Translations under genes and position numbers: made by a program
Part shown: positions 27,080-35,685 of the stretch, one piece after another
Layout: each line of letters begins with the position of its first letter
Numbering within the stretch: the first letter of the stretch is position 1
Notes under the pieces: model-generated
What the model was told of the DNA's origin: nothing
Seen by the model: the letters and a program-made list of their open reading frames with translations, nothing else
The model's database searches: none
Assembly: GCA_022710935.1 (NCBI GenBank)
Contig: JAKLFY010000026.1
Span: 1 to 64,000 of the forward strand
Source: Verrucomicrobiota bacterium
Lineage (GTDB): Bacteria > Verrucomicrobiota > Verrucomicrobiia > Limisphaerales > J093
Reading direction: 5' to 3'
Length of the DNA: 64,000 bases

Positions 27080-29488
27080 TCAATCATATTCGAACTGCGC
27101 CGTGGCCGTCGTGTCCGCGGACGCCGCGACCCGCAGCCAATACGCCCCAAAGGCCGCGGGGAATGTGTGCTCCACCCTGGCGCCCCGCTTCACTTCGATC
27201 GCGGCCACCTCGCTCCATGTTCCGGTCCCCGTGAAATCGGCTTCGACCATGAAGGTCACGGTGCTTTGACCGCGGTGGGAGAGCGTCAGGCGCTTGTGGT
27301 CATAGCCGGTGGCCAGGTAGGCATCGCTCGGTCGGCCCGCCACGACCTCCGTGTCGAGCCATGGGCCGCCGCGCCCACGGGGCTTCCCAAACTGCCAGAG
27401 GTCATCCACCGCACCGACCCAGAGCGCGCACCGGCCATCGTCGCTGCGAATGATGCGGTCGCCGCCGGAATGATGGGCAATGCCGCTCAAGACCAGCAAC
27501 CCCCGGTAGCTGGCGAAATCGTGGATGCGGCGGTTGTGCGTGGCGATGGGGCGGATTTTGATGAAGCCGCCGGCATTCTGGGCAGGCAGTTCATAGAAGG
27601 TCCCGCCGACATTGAGCAGGTTGCGCTCGGTGCAGACCTCCCGGCACAGCCGCACGAGCCCGAGCGGGCCGGGCTGGTCAAGGGCCGGATCGCCCTTGGG
27701 CAGCCTCCAGCGCTGACCGTGTTCATCGACGTAAAGGTACGATGCACGATCCGCCACGATGAGCGGCGTGGGGATGGCCACCGCTTTGGCCGTCCACGCC
27801 ACACCGTCCGCGTCGTTGGCGCGCCTGAGCTCCAGGTCACCGTCCAGATCGTAGCCGCCCAGTTCGCCGTTGCGGTTGCGCGCGACGAAGCGAAGCGTCC
27901 TGTGCTCACCCCCGCGCGCGTGGAGTACTCCTCCACTGGCATCCGGCTCTTCCGGCTTGGCAATCCCCTCGAAAATGACGCTGGGTCTCCCCATCCGTTT
28001 GTCTTCGGCCCGGTAGTGAAAGAACGCTGTAACGCCCGCCGCATCCTGATTCGGGATCAGGCGAACCCAGGCTCCCGCTTCACGCGTGTCAAATTCGATC
28101 CAGAAACCGCTCCGGGCGGGAACGACCACGTCGCGCAGGATCTTCCATCGCCCGTCGCCCCGGACGTCCACTTCGATGGTGAAGCCAACCGGGTGTGCCC
28201 CCGCATGGGTCAGGTGCAATGAGCGTCTGGCAAAGCCGGAAAACAAGAACGGCTCACTGGCCACACCCGCCTCTGCGTCGTCATGCAGCCAGAGTGCGCC
28301 ACGCCCAAGCGCGGGGCCGAGGCCATCCAGTCGCCGCGGTTCGACAAACCAGAGATTCGACTGCGATTTGCCCGGGCCGGCGAGATCGCCCTTGAGTCGG
28401 TCCCTGTTCAGGAACTCACTCTGCGCGGTGTCGTCGCAACCGAAGACCAAACGGTCATTCCAACAACAGAAGTCACCGATGACCTTCAGATAGGTGGAGC
28501 GGGGCGCGATCCCGGCGGAGTTGGCGGCCGAGAAGGTTCGGGGAAAGCGCCAGAAACTGCCGTGCATCGTCATCAGGAGCGCCTCCTCGCCGATGTCCCG
28601 AATGCGCGGCCATTCGGTGTTCCAGCCGTGCGCGCCGTCGTAGCAGTGCGACGCCTTGGGCAGACGGTAAGAGCGCCACTGGCCATCCTCCAACGACATC
28701 AGAATCAGCGAGCGGTTGTCCCAGCCAATACTCCAGAGGCGGTCGGCGCCGGGGGGGTTGCCCTCGATGCCGCCCGGACCGGTCACGTCGGTGAATTGGT
28801 TGCGGCGGACGACCGACCATTGGTCCGCCTTGCCATCCCACGCGGCGAGGCAGCCGCTGGGCACATTGGGATCTTTGCGCGCCTCGGCGGCGTGATCGCC
28901 GTTGTTGGCGTAGACGTAACGTCCTTGCGCCGAGTAGAACCCTTTGCCGTGGTAGCCGGGGAGGTCCGCCTTGCGACCGGTTTTCACCTGCTCGTCCGCC
29001 CAGAGTTCGGTCACCGCCAGCGTGTGCACATCCACTGCGTACAAACCCTCTTCCATCGTCGCGAACACGATCGTGTTGGCCGGATCAGTGAGATGGCGCG
29101 CAAGTCCCGTGTGACGGCCAAACATGGTTTCGCAGGGAATCGCGCGTACGGAGCGATCGGCCCGGATGGCATACGGTCCGATGAACAACTGCTCCGACTC
29201 GCGGTGAATCATGCGGTTCGCCGGTGTGCCGCCAATGCTCTCACGACGGATGATCTGTTCCAGGCTGGGCGTAATCTCGTAGAGCCTGTCTGACGAGCCC
29301 AGCGGTTTATGCGGCGCGTAGGTGACGACCCAGAGCCGATCCGCCCAGGGCACGACTGCCCCGGTCCCGCACTCGGCCTCGTTGTTGAACATCGCGAGAT
29401 GCGGGTAGATGCCCGAGACGCTGCGGGGCTCGGCGGAGGCAACCAATGCAGCGAAGGCGATTATAACCATGAAGACCAGGCGACTCAT
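27080..29488 (-). CDS. Large secreted protein of unknown function (~802 aa)
   Basis: I place the start at the ATG at 29488: a Shine-Dalgarno AAAGGAG lies 8 bp upstream, and the protein opens MSRLVFMVIIAFAALVASAE, a signal peptide. The longer upstream frame runs through a repeat motif and is not coding. The first half looks like a beta-propeller with blades such as CGTGAVVPWADRLWVVTYAP, TIVFATMEEGLYAVDVHTLA and LWSIGWDNRSLILMSLEDGQ. The second half has jelly-roll-like repeats (FTIEVDVRGDGRWKILRDVV; FMVEADFTGTGTWSEVAAIE) that are related to each other. No catalytic residue set was identified. It is located between the HzsA-FGE gene and the truncated sigma factor, on the same strand, with 400- to 500-bp gaps on each side. 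Confidence 0.8.
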   Translation of the reverse strand: MSRLVFMVIIAFAALVASAEPRSVSGIYPHLAMFNNEAECGTGAVVPWADRLWVVTYAPHKPLGSSDRLYEITPSLEQIIRRESIGGTPANRMIHRESEQLFIGPYAIRADRSVRAIPCETMFGRHTGLARHLTDPANTIVFATMEEGLYAVDVHTLAVTELWADEQVKTGRKADLPGYHGKGFYSAQGRYVYANNGDHAAEARKDPNVPSGCLAAWDGKADQWSVVRRNQFTDVTGPGGIEGNPPGADRLWSIGWDNRSLILMSLEDGQWRSYRLPKASHCYDGAHGWNTEWPRIRDIGEEALLMTMHGSFWRFPRTFSAANSAGIAPRSTYLKVIGDFCCWNDRLVFGCDDTAQSEFLNRDRLKGDLAGPGKSQSNLWFVEPRRLDGLGPALGRGALWLHDDAEAGVASEPFLFSGFARRSLHLTHAGAHPVGFTIEVDVRGDGRWKILRDVVVPARSGFWIEFDTREAGAWVRLIPNQDAAGVTAFFHYRAEDKRMGRPSVIFEGIAKPEEPDASGGVLHARGGEHRTLRFVARNRNGELGGYDLDGDLELRRANDADGVAWTAKAVAIPTPLIVADRASYLYVDEHGQRWRLPKGDPALDQPGPLGLVRLCREVCTERNLLNVGGTFYELPAQNAGGFIKIRPIATHNRRIHDFASYRGLLVLSGIAHHSGGDRIIRSDDGRCALWVGAVDDLWQFGKPRGRGGPWLDTEVVAGRPSDAYLATGYDHKRLTLSHRGQSTVTFMVEADFTGTGTWSEVAAIEVKRGARVEHTFPAAFGAYWLRVAASADTTATAQFEYD

Positions 29489-29993
29489 ATCAGCAACTCC
29501 TTTGCCCGGCAATGCATGCCACCGCACTTGAGTTGAAGGCCGAACCCCCGGATGTGCCGGGGACACCACCAAAGTGTGAGATCTCCGGGAACCCATCGAG
29601 CATCCGCTTTGTGAACCGCTCAAGGTCAACAACGGGTGGCTCACATCACGAATCACTCCAGGAGTCTGAATCACACGAAATGGGAATGCAAATCCCATGT
29701 GGCAATCCCACGTGGTCTTCATCCCGAAACAGTGGTTCGAGGTGCTCACCGCGTCACCGCGGCAATTCGCCAACGCAGGTCGCACTGTCCCATGAGGGCG
29801 AGGCCGCCTCGAGGACGCGGAAACAACCGTTCGCGCCGCCAGCCCGAGCCCTGGCGACGCTTGGAACACGGGCGGTGGGCGGGTTGAACGAGGACGTGCG
29901 AGTGGCACGCGCGGACGGGGAGTGCCTTCGATGCCGACGCCACCCCCCGTCCGCATCGCCGAGGCCGCCGCCCGCGTCGGCTCGGCACCATGA
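29489..29993. other. Intergenic region without recognisable gene
   Basis: About 500 bp between the secreted-protein start and the RAYT motif at 29994. Only the RBS of the downstream gene (about 29496-29502) is recognisable. The sigma-factor region 4 that should lie here on the minus strand is absent. Confidence 0.5.
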
Positions 29994-30017
29994 TTGTCAA
30001 TTATGAAGATGTGACCC
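29994..30017 (+). repeat. RAYT terminal motif, solo copy b
   Basis: It starts TTGTCAATTATGAAGATG and ends GTGACCC, the same as the right end of the RAYT at 39191-39214. No transposase adjoins. On the minus strand it codes the last residues (RVTSS) and the TAA stop of the truncated sigma factor. Confidence 0.8.
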
Positions 30018-30465
30018 TCCGTTTTTGGGAATGCCATTCCTCGTCCCACGCCGCGTCGAGTTCGGCCCCGGCGGCAGGGTCCGGCACCCGTTCGACGGTC
30101 GGCGTACGCTGCGAATCGGCACCGCCCTCAGGCGGCTGATGGAAAGCCGGTTGACGACGGCGCAACTGGTCCATGATGCGCAACCGGGTGACGTGCATGA
30201 GCCAGCCTTTGAACGAGCACTTCGCTGGGTCATACACGAACTCCGGCATCTTCTTCGCCACCGAGAGCACGGTCTCCTGGACGACGTCCTCGGCCTCGAA
30301 ATCGCTCAAGCCTGAGCGGATGGCCACGCCGTAGATGAACTTCCAGTAGGTGTTGAAGAAATCGCGCCAGCTCGACTGATCCTCCCAGTCACGCAGACGT
30401 TCGATCAGACTGCGCCGGGTGGGCAGCAGTTCGCTTTCTGAGGGGTGCATCGGCACAATCATCAT
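30001..30465 (-). pseudogene. Sigma-70 family (ECF-type) sigma factor, truncated after region 2
   Basis: The 154-codon frame starts MMIVPMHPSESELLPTRRSL. It contains a full sigma region 2: DWEDQSSWRDFFNTYWKFIY, GLSDFEAEDVVQETVLSVAK, and FKGWLMHVTRLRIMDQLRRR, as in the planctomycete/verrucomicrobial ECF group. Family members then continue with a linker and region 4 (about 60 more residues recognising the -35 element). Here the frame ends WDEEWHSQKRRVTSS, where VTSS plus stop come from the repeat at 29994-30017. Region 4 is not found in the flanking 500 bp. Without it the product should not initiate transcription normally, though a region-2-only protein could still bind core polymerase. A divergent PEP-CTERM remnant lies just upstream. 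Confidence 0.75.
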
Positions 30466-30502
30466 TAGACATCATCGGACGACGGCCCGCAATTCTTACA
30501 GG

Positions 30503-30800
30503 AATCTGAGTCAAACCATCCAGTGGCTGCAGTTGGTCCACAGGCGGGGCAACAGTGTCTGGGGTTGGAAGACCTCCGAACAGCACTGGAACGACGATGC
30601 CACGTGGGTCGACAACGATTCGCGGCCCAACTGGAAAGAGCTGCGCGATCCGCTCAACCCCAGCCAGTCCCTCGACATGGCGTTCGTGCTGACCGTGGCG
30701 GTCCCCGAGCCGCGGGCCTGGGGCATGCTGGCGGGCTTGGTCTGGCAGGCTTCGCCCTGTGCCGCCGTGTCCGCGGCCGACGCGGTCGCGAATACCTGAG
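30503..30800 (+). pseudogene. PEP-CTERM protein remnant (C-terminal third, frameshifted)
   Basis: The plus-strand frame reads SQTIQWLQLVHRRGNSVWGW, then WKELRDPLNPSQSLDMAFVL and TVAVPEPRAWGMLAGL. After that the sequence matches a sorting tail only if the frame shifts by one: LAGFALCRRVRGRRGREYL. So the transmembrane/RR tail of the PEP-CTERM signal is out of frame with the body. There is no N-terminal part or signal peptide; upstream is the sigma-factor start on the other strand. It is a decayed end of a secreted protein gene. Confidence 0.6.
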
Positions 30801-30918
30801 ATGCGCCCCGGTGCGCAATTCCACCCGGTTCGGGCTTGAACCGCCTCTTCCGATGGGGCAGATTTCAGGAGCCCTGAAAGAGCAAATCCCCATCGGTCGC
30901 TCAATGCGACGACAACCT

Positions 30919-32376
30919 ATGAAACCACATCGACGATTCACTCGGGAAAGATGTCACCATCCCGTCGGAGCCGCGTTGACCGCGCTTGCGGTCCTGTTCG
31001 GTCTCAGCGGCTGGTGCGCCCAAAGCGAACCCGAGGTCCTCAAACTCCGCCTGCAGATGGCGCCCCAACCGGCCGGCGTCTATCGCGACGTGCCGATCGA
31101 GGCCTACCAGATCCGGGACGGCCAGGTCCATCTGCTGGGCGACCGTCCCCAAGGTTTCTTTCGGCTTGTCGTGGACGATGCTCTCCCCTCGGGCGATTAC
31201 GACAAAGATGGCGTCCCAAACTCAGTGGACAATTGTCCCCTCACGCCCAATCCCGACCAAGCTGACGCCAACAAGAACGGCATCGGCGACGTCTGCGAAG
31301 CGCAGCAGAGCGGGCCGGGACCCGAGACCGGGCCGGTCTTTCCGGATCCCAACCTGCCGCCAGAAGTGCTGCACGAGCGCGGCCTGGTCGCCGTTGTTCT
31401 GGAGAAGTTCCCCGACTTCCGCTACGATCCTGCCTCTGGGCCCGACTATGTTCCGCCCGACCACGGCAAGATCGGGCCGGGCGTTGCTCCGGCCAGTGCC
31501 ACCGGCCAGAGCGACGTCACCTACGACGATTATCCGTCCGGGCTGGAGGGCGATGAGAGGTCAGACGCCTGTGAGCTCGACAACTACTTGGCGATCGAAC
31601 TGGGCAGCCACGCGAACGCCGGCAGCACCGTCGCTTACATCAAGCTCCACCTGGGCGACTTCACGGTCTATCTGATGGCGCCGGCCAGCGGGTTCGCGCC
31701 CAATCAGATCCTCAACTACAACTTCAACAAGAGCAGTTGTCCCAGTTGCTGGAACACGATGGACGCCGACGACTGGGACACCGTGATCCTGGAGAACGGC
31801 AGCGGCGACGGCGTGCAGATTGAGCGGGTGGAAATGGTGCATAGCGGCATGCTGGTGCTCGACTCCAGCCCAAACGCGTGGCTCGACCGCTATTACGGCA
31901 GCAAGATGGATTTCTCGCTCGAGACCGGCCTGACCCGTTGGCAGCAAATCCTGGAAACACGCGTCACAGCCCTCTACTACGCCGCCCAGGATCTGGGTCA
32001 GACAGGCGCGAAGAAATACGTCAACGTCGACACCGCCTGGTGCAGCGAGTTCGCGGCCTGGGCAATGCGGCAAAACGGCTTGGACACGCCCACCGGCAGC
32101 ATCGGCACTACCAACCTGGCCACGTATTTCATTGGCAAAGGCCGCTTTTATACGAAGGCACAAGTCGAGGCCGGATCCTATCTGCCCCAGTCGGGCGACT
32201 ACTTCAGCATCAACAGCGGCGGACACAGCGTGCTGTTCGTCGGTTGGCAAAGTGCGATCGGCGCCGCACCCAAGAGTGGAGACCTCTACCTCACGATTGA
32301 GGGGAACACGTGCAACGCCGTGCGCATGAAGACTCGGGATTGGGCCGACGTGTACTTCGTCGGGCGCGCGCAATGA
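30919..32376 (+). CDS. Secreted CHAP/NlpC-like protein with thrombospondin type-3 calcium repeat
   Basis: The ATG at 30919 gives MKPHRRFTRERCHHPVGAAL followed by a hydrophobic signal (TALAVLFGLSGWCA); ATG 30904 is an equal alternative. Near residue 100 it has a type-3 repeat, DYDKDGVPNSVDNCPLTPNP then DQADANKNGIGDVCE, a calcium-binding element. The C-terminal ~170 residues carry a cysteine-peptidase/amidase-like core: VNVDTAWCSEFAAWAMRQNG (candidate nucleophile Cys) and GDYFSINSGGHSVLFVGWQS (candidate His). This order is that of CHAP and related NlpC/P60-superfamily domains, which cleave peptidoglycan peptides or act as amidases. The first ~270 residues beyond the repeat are unassigned. Activity is inferred from the Cys-His spacing only. 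Confidence 0.75.
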   Translation: MKPHRRFTRERCHHPVGAALTALAVLFGLSGWCAQSEPEVLKLRLQMAPQPAGVYRDVPIEAYQIRDGQVHLLGDRPQGFFRLVVDDALPSGDYDKDGVPNSVDNCPLTPNPDQADANKNGIGDVCEAQQSGPGPETGPVFPDPNLPPEVLHERGLVAVVLEKFPDFRYDPASGPDYVPPDHGKIGPGVAPASATGQSDVTYDDYPSGLEGDERSDACELDNYLAIELGSHANAGSTVAYIKLHLGDFTVYLMAPASGFAPNQILNYNFNKSSCPSCWNTMDADDWDTVILENGSGDGVQIERVEMVHSGMLVLDSSPNAWLDRYYGSKMDFSLETGLTRWQQILETRVTALYYAAQDLGQTGAKKYVNVDTAWCSEFAAWAMRQNGLDTPTGSIGTTNLATYFIGKGRFYTKAQVEAGSYLPQSGDYFSINSGGHSVLFVGWQSAIGAAPKSGDLYLTIEGNTCNAVRMKTRDWADVYFVGRAQ

Positions 32377-32566
32377 GCGGGCGGCGCCAGCAAGACGGGT
32401 TTTCGGCCGCATGGGCATGGTTGGGAGTGGCCCGGACGACAGACTTCTGGGGATGACAGAAGCTGGACGGGGGTAACGCGGCGGTTGCGTGCGGACCCTG
32501 GCACATCGAGCATGTGGGTCTGTCGGCAGTCACCACCCTCTGGTGTTGCACGCCCGGAAGGACCTC
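32377..32566. other. Short gap, nothing recognised
   Basis: These 190 bp lie between convergent genes. No clear terminator or repeat was found. Confidence 0.5.
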
Positions 32567-32902
32567 TCATAGCAAGGCGCCGGCGAGTCCGGTTCGGGCA
32601 TAGGGTTGCCCGCCGCCGATCAAGCCAGCGGAGTCGGTCGATGGCGTCAGATCCCGACCATTGAGTTCCGCGCCTGTGAGGCTGTGACACCCCGAGCACA
32701 TGACCGAAAAACGTCCGGCGATCGCGTCCGCTCTCGGGGCATCCAGGGGGGCAGGCGCGCCCGTTGCGGTGATGACCGTTCCCGTTGATACCGGAGACGG
32801 GCCAAGAGACACATTGGTTGCGCCGGAATGCGGCTGGGCGCCGCAACTCAGGAACGCACTGCAGGCGAAGATCATTCCACGAATGATCTGGCCGTGAGTC
32901 AT
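32567..32902 (-). CDS. Small exported c-type cytochrome-like protein (111 aa), possibly partial
   Basis: The ATG at 32902 gives MTHGQIIRGMIFACSAFLSC, a signal that could be a lipoprotein type (LSCGAQ). A single haem-binding site follows, FSVMCSGCHSLTGAELNGRD. The protein ends about 30 residues after the haem site without an obvious distal Met ligand segment, so it is shorter than usual class I cytochromes and may be truncated. The frame remains open upstream to 33028. It is on the same strand as the apiosidase-like gene 190 bp upstream. Coding potential is moderate; the signal plus CxxCH combination is the main support. Confidence 0.45.
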   Translation of the reverse strand: MTHGQIIRGMIFACSAFLSCGAQPHSGATNVSLGPSPVSTGTVITATGAPAPLDAPRADAIAGRFSVMCSGCHSLTGAELNGRDLTPSTDSAGLIGGGQPYARTGLAGALL

Positions 32903-33094
32903 CGCGCGCCAGGCTACGGGTTGCCATGACCATCCGCTTTGACTCAGGTCAAACAACGCCCCGGACCATGGAACACGACCTTCACCTCCTGGCGGACTGC
33001 TGAATGCCGCGGAACTGCCCTGGGTCACCCCGCCCGATCACTCGGTCCCCTCCCCCATCCTCGTGCCGCGCCGCCCACCGCTCCCAAGGATACC

Positions 33095-35596
33095 CTATGG
33101 ATGCGCCCCCATTGACCGTCGAATGGTCTCCAAGTCTTGCGCGCCCCGCCCGGCCACCCGGCTGCCGAAGATCCGCAGACCCATAATCTCGCCGCGAAAC
33201 TGCCGGTCGAGGCCGTGGCCCTGCATCGTGCGGTTGAAGTTGCCGATGGCCAGGCCCTCCACTTCGTCCCCCAAGGCTCCGTTGCGATAGTCGGTCTTGA
33301 GGTCCAAAGCGATCTCGGCCTTGCCGGGCGTCTCCTGAGGCGCGCTGAAATACCAGGCAACGTTCTCCCCCGCCGCCTCGGCGTCATAGGTGACCGCAAA
33401 GCAAGTCCACCTGCCCACCGCCAACACACCCAGCGAGCTGTCATTGCGCACGCCGTCCGGCCATTGGTTGACCGCCAACCGCAACCGCCCGTCGGCCAGG
33501 CAAACCAGGTCCACACCATCGGAGTCCGCTTTCAGGCAGTGAACAATCCGGTTGCCACCGGAGCCGATGGTCAGACTGCTCGGCCGCAGCCAACCGCTGA
33601 TGGTGAAGGAGCGCAGGCCGCGCAGTTCCTCCAGCGGGCTGTCGCCAGCCTGCACCCAGCCCCACGGCGCCGCGTCGGTGAATGCCAACGCGCCGTTGGC
33701 GCCGCGTTTGGCCGAGCCGTGAAGTTGCAGCGCCGGCGTCTCGTCCACCGCAAACCCGATCCGCACGATCGGTTGCTCCGATGCCCGGTCGGCCACCGCC
33801 CGCCCATACGCCACCGCCGCGACCTTGCCGGACGCGTCAGTCAGGCTGGCTTTGACCAGGTACACCCCCGGCTTTTGGTATGTGTGCCGCGCCCCGACGC
33901 CGGTGGCCTTCGCGCCGTCGCCAAGGTCCCATTCCACCTGCCCCGCAGCCCCCGCCGCCTTGAAAGAGGCTGTCAGTGGCGCCAGGCCCTCGATGCTGGC
34001 CGGCTCGATGCGCAGCTCCGGGCGCAGCGCCTCCCCCGGCGCATAGGGAGTCAGGCGAAAGACCGTGTCCGAAGCCGGCGGCATCAGGATAAAGGCTCCC
34101 GGCCGCGCGGTGCCGGCGGGCGCGATGGTCATGTCCCAAGGGTCAAGCAAGTCCACCTTGTAAGGATGCGCGCCAATCAGTTCGATCGCCTCCGGTTTGC
34201 GCTGCGCACAATAGACGAGGTAATACGCGCCGGGCTTGGCCAGCACAAACCGCCCCTTGCCATCACCCAGCGGCTGCAGCTCGTGGAACGGCGGCGCCTG
34301 GGCCATGAGGTCCTTGAGCCACTGAATGCGTTGGGGACTCCCGCCATGCAACACCCCCCCTTTGGCCCACCAAAGGATGTCCTCCGGATGCTTGTAGGTC
34401 TCGCCGTGGCCCACGTAACAGCCGTTGAGCGTCCCCATCCAGAACTTCTGCGCCATCTCGCGCGCCGTGAGGTTGCCCCAGCCCTGCGGGATGTTGCCCT
34501 CGTAGCGGCACTCGTCGTAGACCACGGGCTTCTGATACTGATGGCGAAAACGAATGCCGGCGTTCATGTCGGAGGTTTGCAGGCTGGCGTGCGTGACCCA
34601 GCCTTTGGTGTGATCGTACCACTTGCTGCCGTTGTGGATGCCGCGCAACCGCTGGTGAGGGTCCTCCTGTTGCAGAATCTCGAAGAAACGGTCCCAGTCC
34701 TCCCACTGCTTGTTGCCTCGGTGGCCGGCGGGCCGGTCGGTCATGAAGTCATACTCATTGGCCAGCGACCACCAGACGTTGCGGAAGCCGCTTAACCGCG
34801 CGATGCAATACCGCAGATAACGCTCGTCCTCCGCCTTGCTCATGTCGGCAAAGCCCCAGCGGTCGTACGGATGCCACAGGATGAGGTCCGCCTCGATGCC
34901 GAGCGTCCGCAAGTCCAGGATGCGGTGCTCGAAGTGCCGCCAGAACGCCGGGTCGGGCCGGCTGAAATCGAACTTGCCGTTCGCGCCTCTTTGGAAAGCA
35001 AAGAACTCGGGCTCGTTCTTGTTATAGGCGTAGCTCTTGGGAAAGACGCAGAAGCGGATTTTGTTGAAGGGCGAAGCCGCCAACGTCTTGAGCGTTTGCT
35101 CCTGCATCTCGCGCGTCTGATGCGTCCACGCGTAACAGGTCGTGCCGAACTGATGATACGGCGTGCCGTCGGCGTAGCGAAGGTAGAACGTGTCGAAGAC
35201 CTCGACCGGGCCGTGGTTATCGCCGGTGGGCCTGGTGGCGGTGAACGCGCCCTCCCTGCCGTTCAGCTCCGGCGTGGCACTGCGAGTCTCGTACCGCCAT
35301 TCGCCGATGTTCGGCGGGCTGAAACGGGCCTTGTATGTGCCGCCGCCGTCCCAGAAGCCCGGCACGGTGATGCGGCGCTCACCCTGGGTGAACGTCGCGG
35401 ACCACTGCACGTCGAGGAAGGGATTGCCGGCGGTAGGCCCCGACAGGGCGAGTTCGAAGACGCCCCAGCGTTCGGCGACCTGGGCGGCCTGCGCATGGCC
35501 GGCAAACAAAAGCAGTGCGGCGGTGACGACCGGTGTCAGAGCCTGCAACGGCAGGCATCGCCCGCGAGCCACAGGCGGAATACGAGAGTGATTCAT
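33095..35596 (-). CDS. DUF4038 (apiosidase-like) glycoside hydrolase with DUF5060, PKD and LamG domains, secreted
   Basis: I place the start at 35596 (MNHSRIPPVARGRCLPLQAL, then a signal TPVVTAALLLFAGHAQA); the longer frame upstream crosses a repeat. Domains in order are: DUF5060 at about 35-125 (VAERWGVFELALSG; VQWSATFTQGERRITVPGFW) and a DUF4038-type barrel at about 130-430 (RYADGTPYHQFGTTCYAWTH; FNKIRFCVFPKSYAYNKNEP; NVWWSLANEYDFM; QKPVVYDECRYEGNIPQ). A DUF5605-like C-terminal module follows, then PKD (PLTASFKAAGAAGQVEWDLG) and LamG (LRSFTISGWLRPSSLTIGSG). Glu in ANEYD and in DECRYEG fit the acid/base and nucleophile of this clan. DUF4038 enzymes cleave apiose or related side chains from pectin; the exact substrate is not assigned. 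Confidence 0.85.
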   Translation of the reverse strand: MNHSRIPPVARGRCLPLQALTPVVTAALLLFAGHAQAAQVAERWGVFELALSGPTAGNPFLDVQWSATFTQGERRITVPGFWDGGGTYKARFSPPNIGEWRYETRSATPELNGREGAFTATRPTGDNHGPVEVFDTFYLRYADGTPYHQFGTTCYAWTHQTREMQEQTLKTLAASPFNKIRFCVFPKSYAYNKNEPEFFAFQRGANGKFDFSRPDPAFWRHFEHRILDLRTLGIEADLILWHPYDRWGFADMSKAEDERYLRYCIARLSGFRNVWWSLANEYDFMTDRPAGHRGNKQWEDWDRFFEILQQEDPHQRLRGIHNGSKWYDHTKGWVTHASLQTSDMNAGIRFRHQYQKPVVYDECRYEGNIPQGWGNLTAREMAQKFWMGTLNGCYVGHGETYKHPEDILWWAKGGVLHGGSPQRIQWLKDLMAQAPPFHELQPLGDGKGRFVLAKPGAYYLVYCAQRKPEAIELIGAHPYKVDLLDPWDMTIAPAGTARPGAFILMPPASDTVFRLTPYAPGEALRPELRIEPASIEGLAPLTASFKAAGAAGQVEWDLGDGAKATGVGARHTYQKPGVYLVKASLTDASGKVAAVAYGRAVADRASEQPIVRIGFAVDETPALQLHGSAKRGANGALAFTDAAPWGWVQAGDSPLEELRGLRSFTISGWLRPSSLTIGSGGNRIVHCLKADSDGVDLVCLADGRLRLAVNQWPDGVRNDSSLGVLAVGRWTCFAVTYDAEAAGENVAWYFSAPQETPGKAEIALDLKTDYRNGALGDEVEGLAIGNFNRTMQGHGLDRQFRGEIMGLRIFGSRVAGRGAQDLETIRRSMGAHP

Positions 35597-35636
35597 GGCT
35601 GATCCTGGGGGATCTTGGGGTTGGTTTGAGCTGGAA

Positions 35637-35661
35637 TTGTCAATTATGAAGATGTGACCCC
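35637..35661 (+). repeat. RAYT terminal motif, solo copy c
   Basis: It starts TTGTCAATTATGAAGATG and ends GTGACCCC, identical in its core to 39191-39214. It sits 24 bp beyond the stop of the HzsA-like gene and 41 bp upstream of the apiosidase-like gene. Confidence 0.8.
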
Positions 35662-35685
35662 CAGTAGAGTGGCCTTGGAGCGGCG

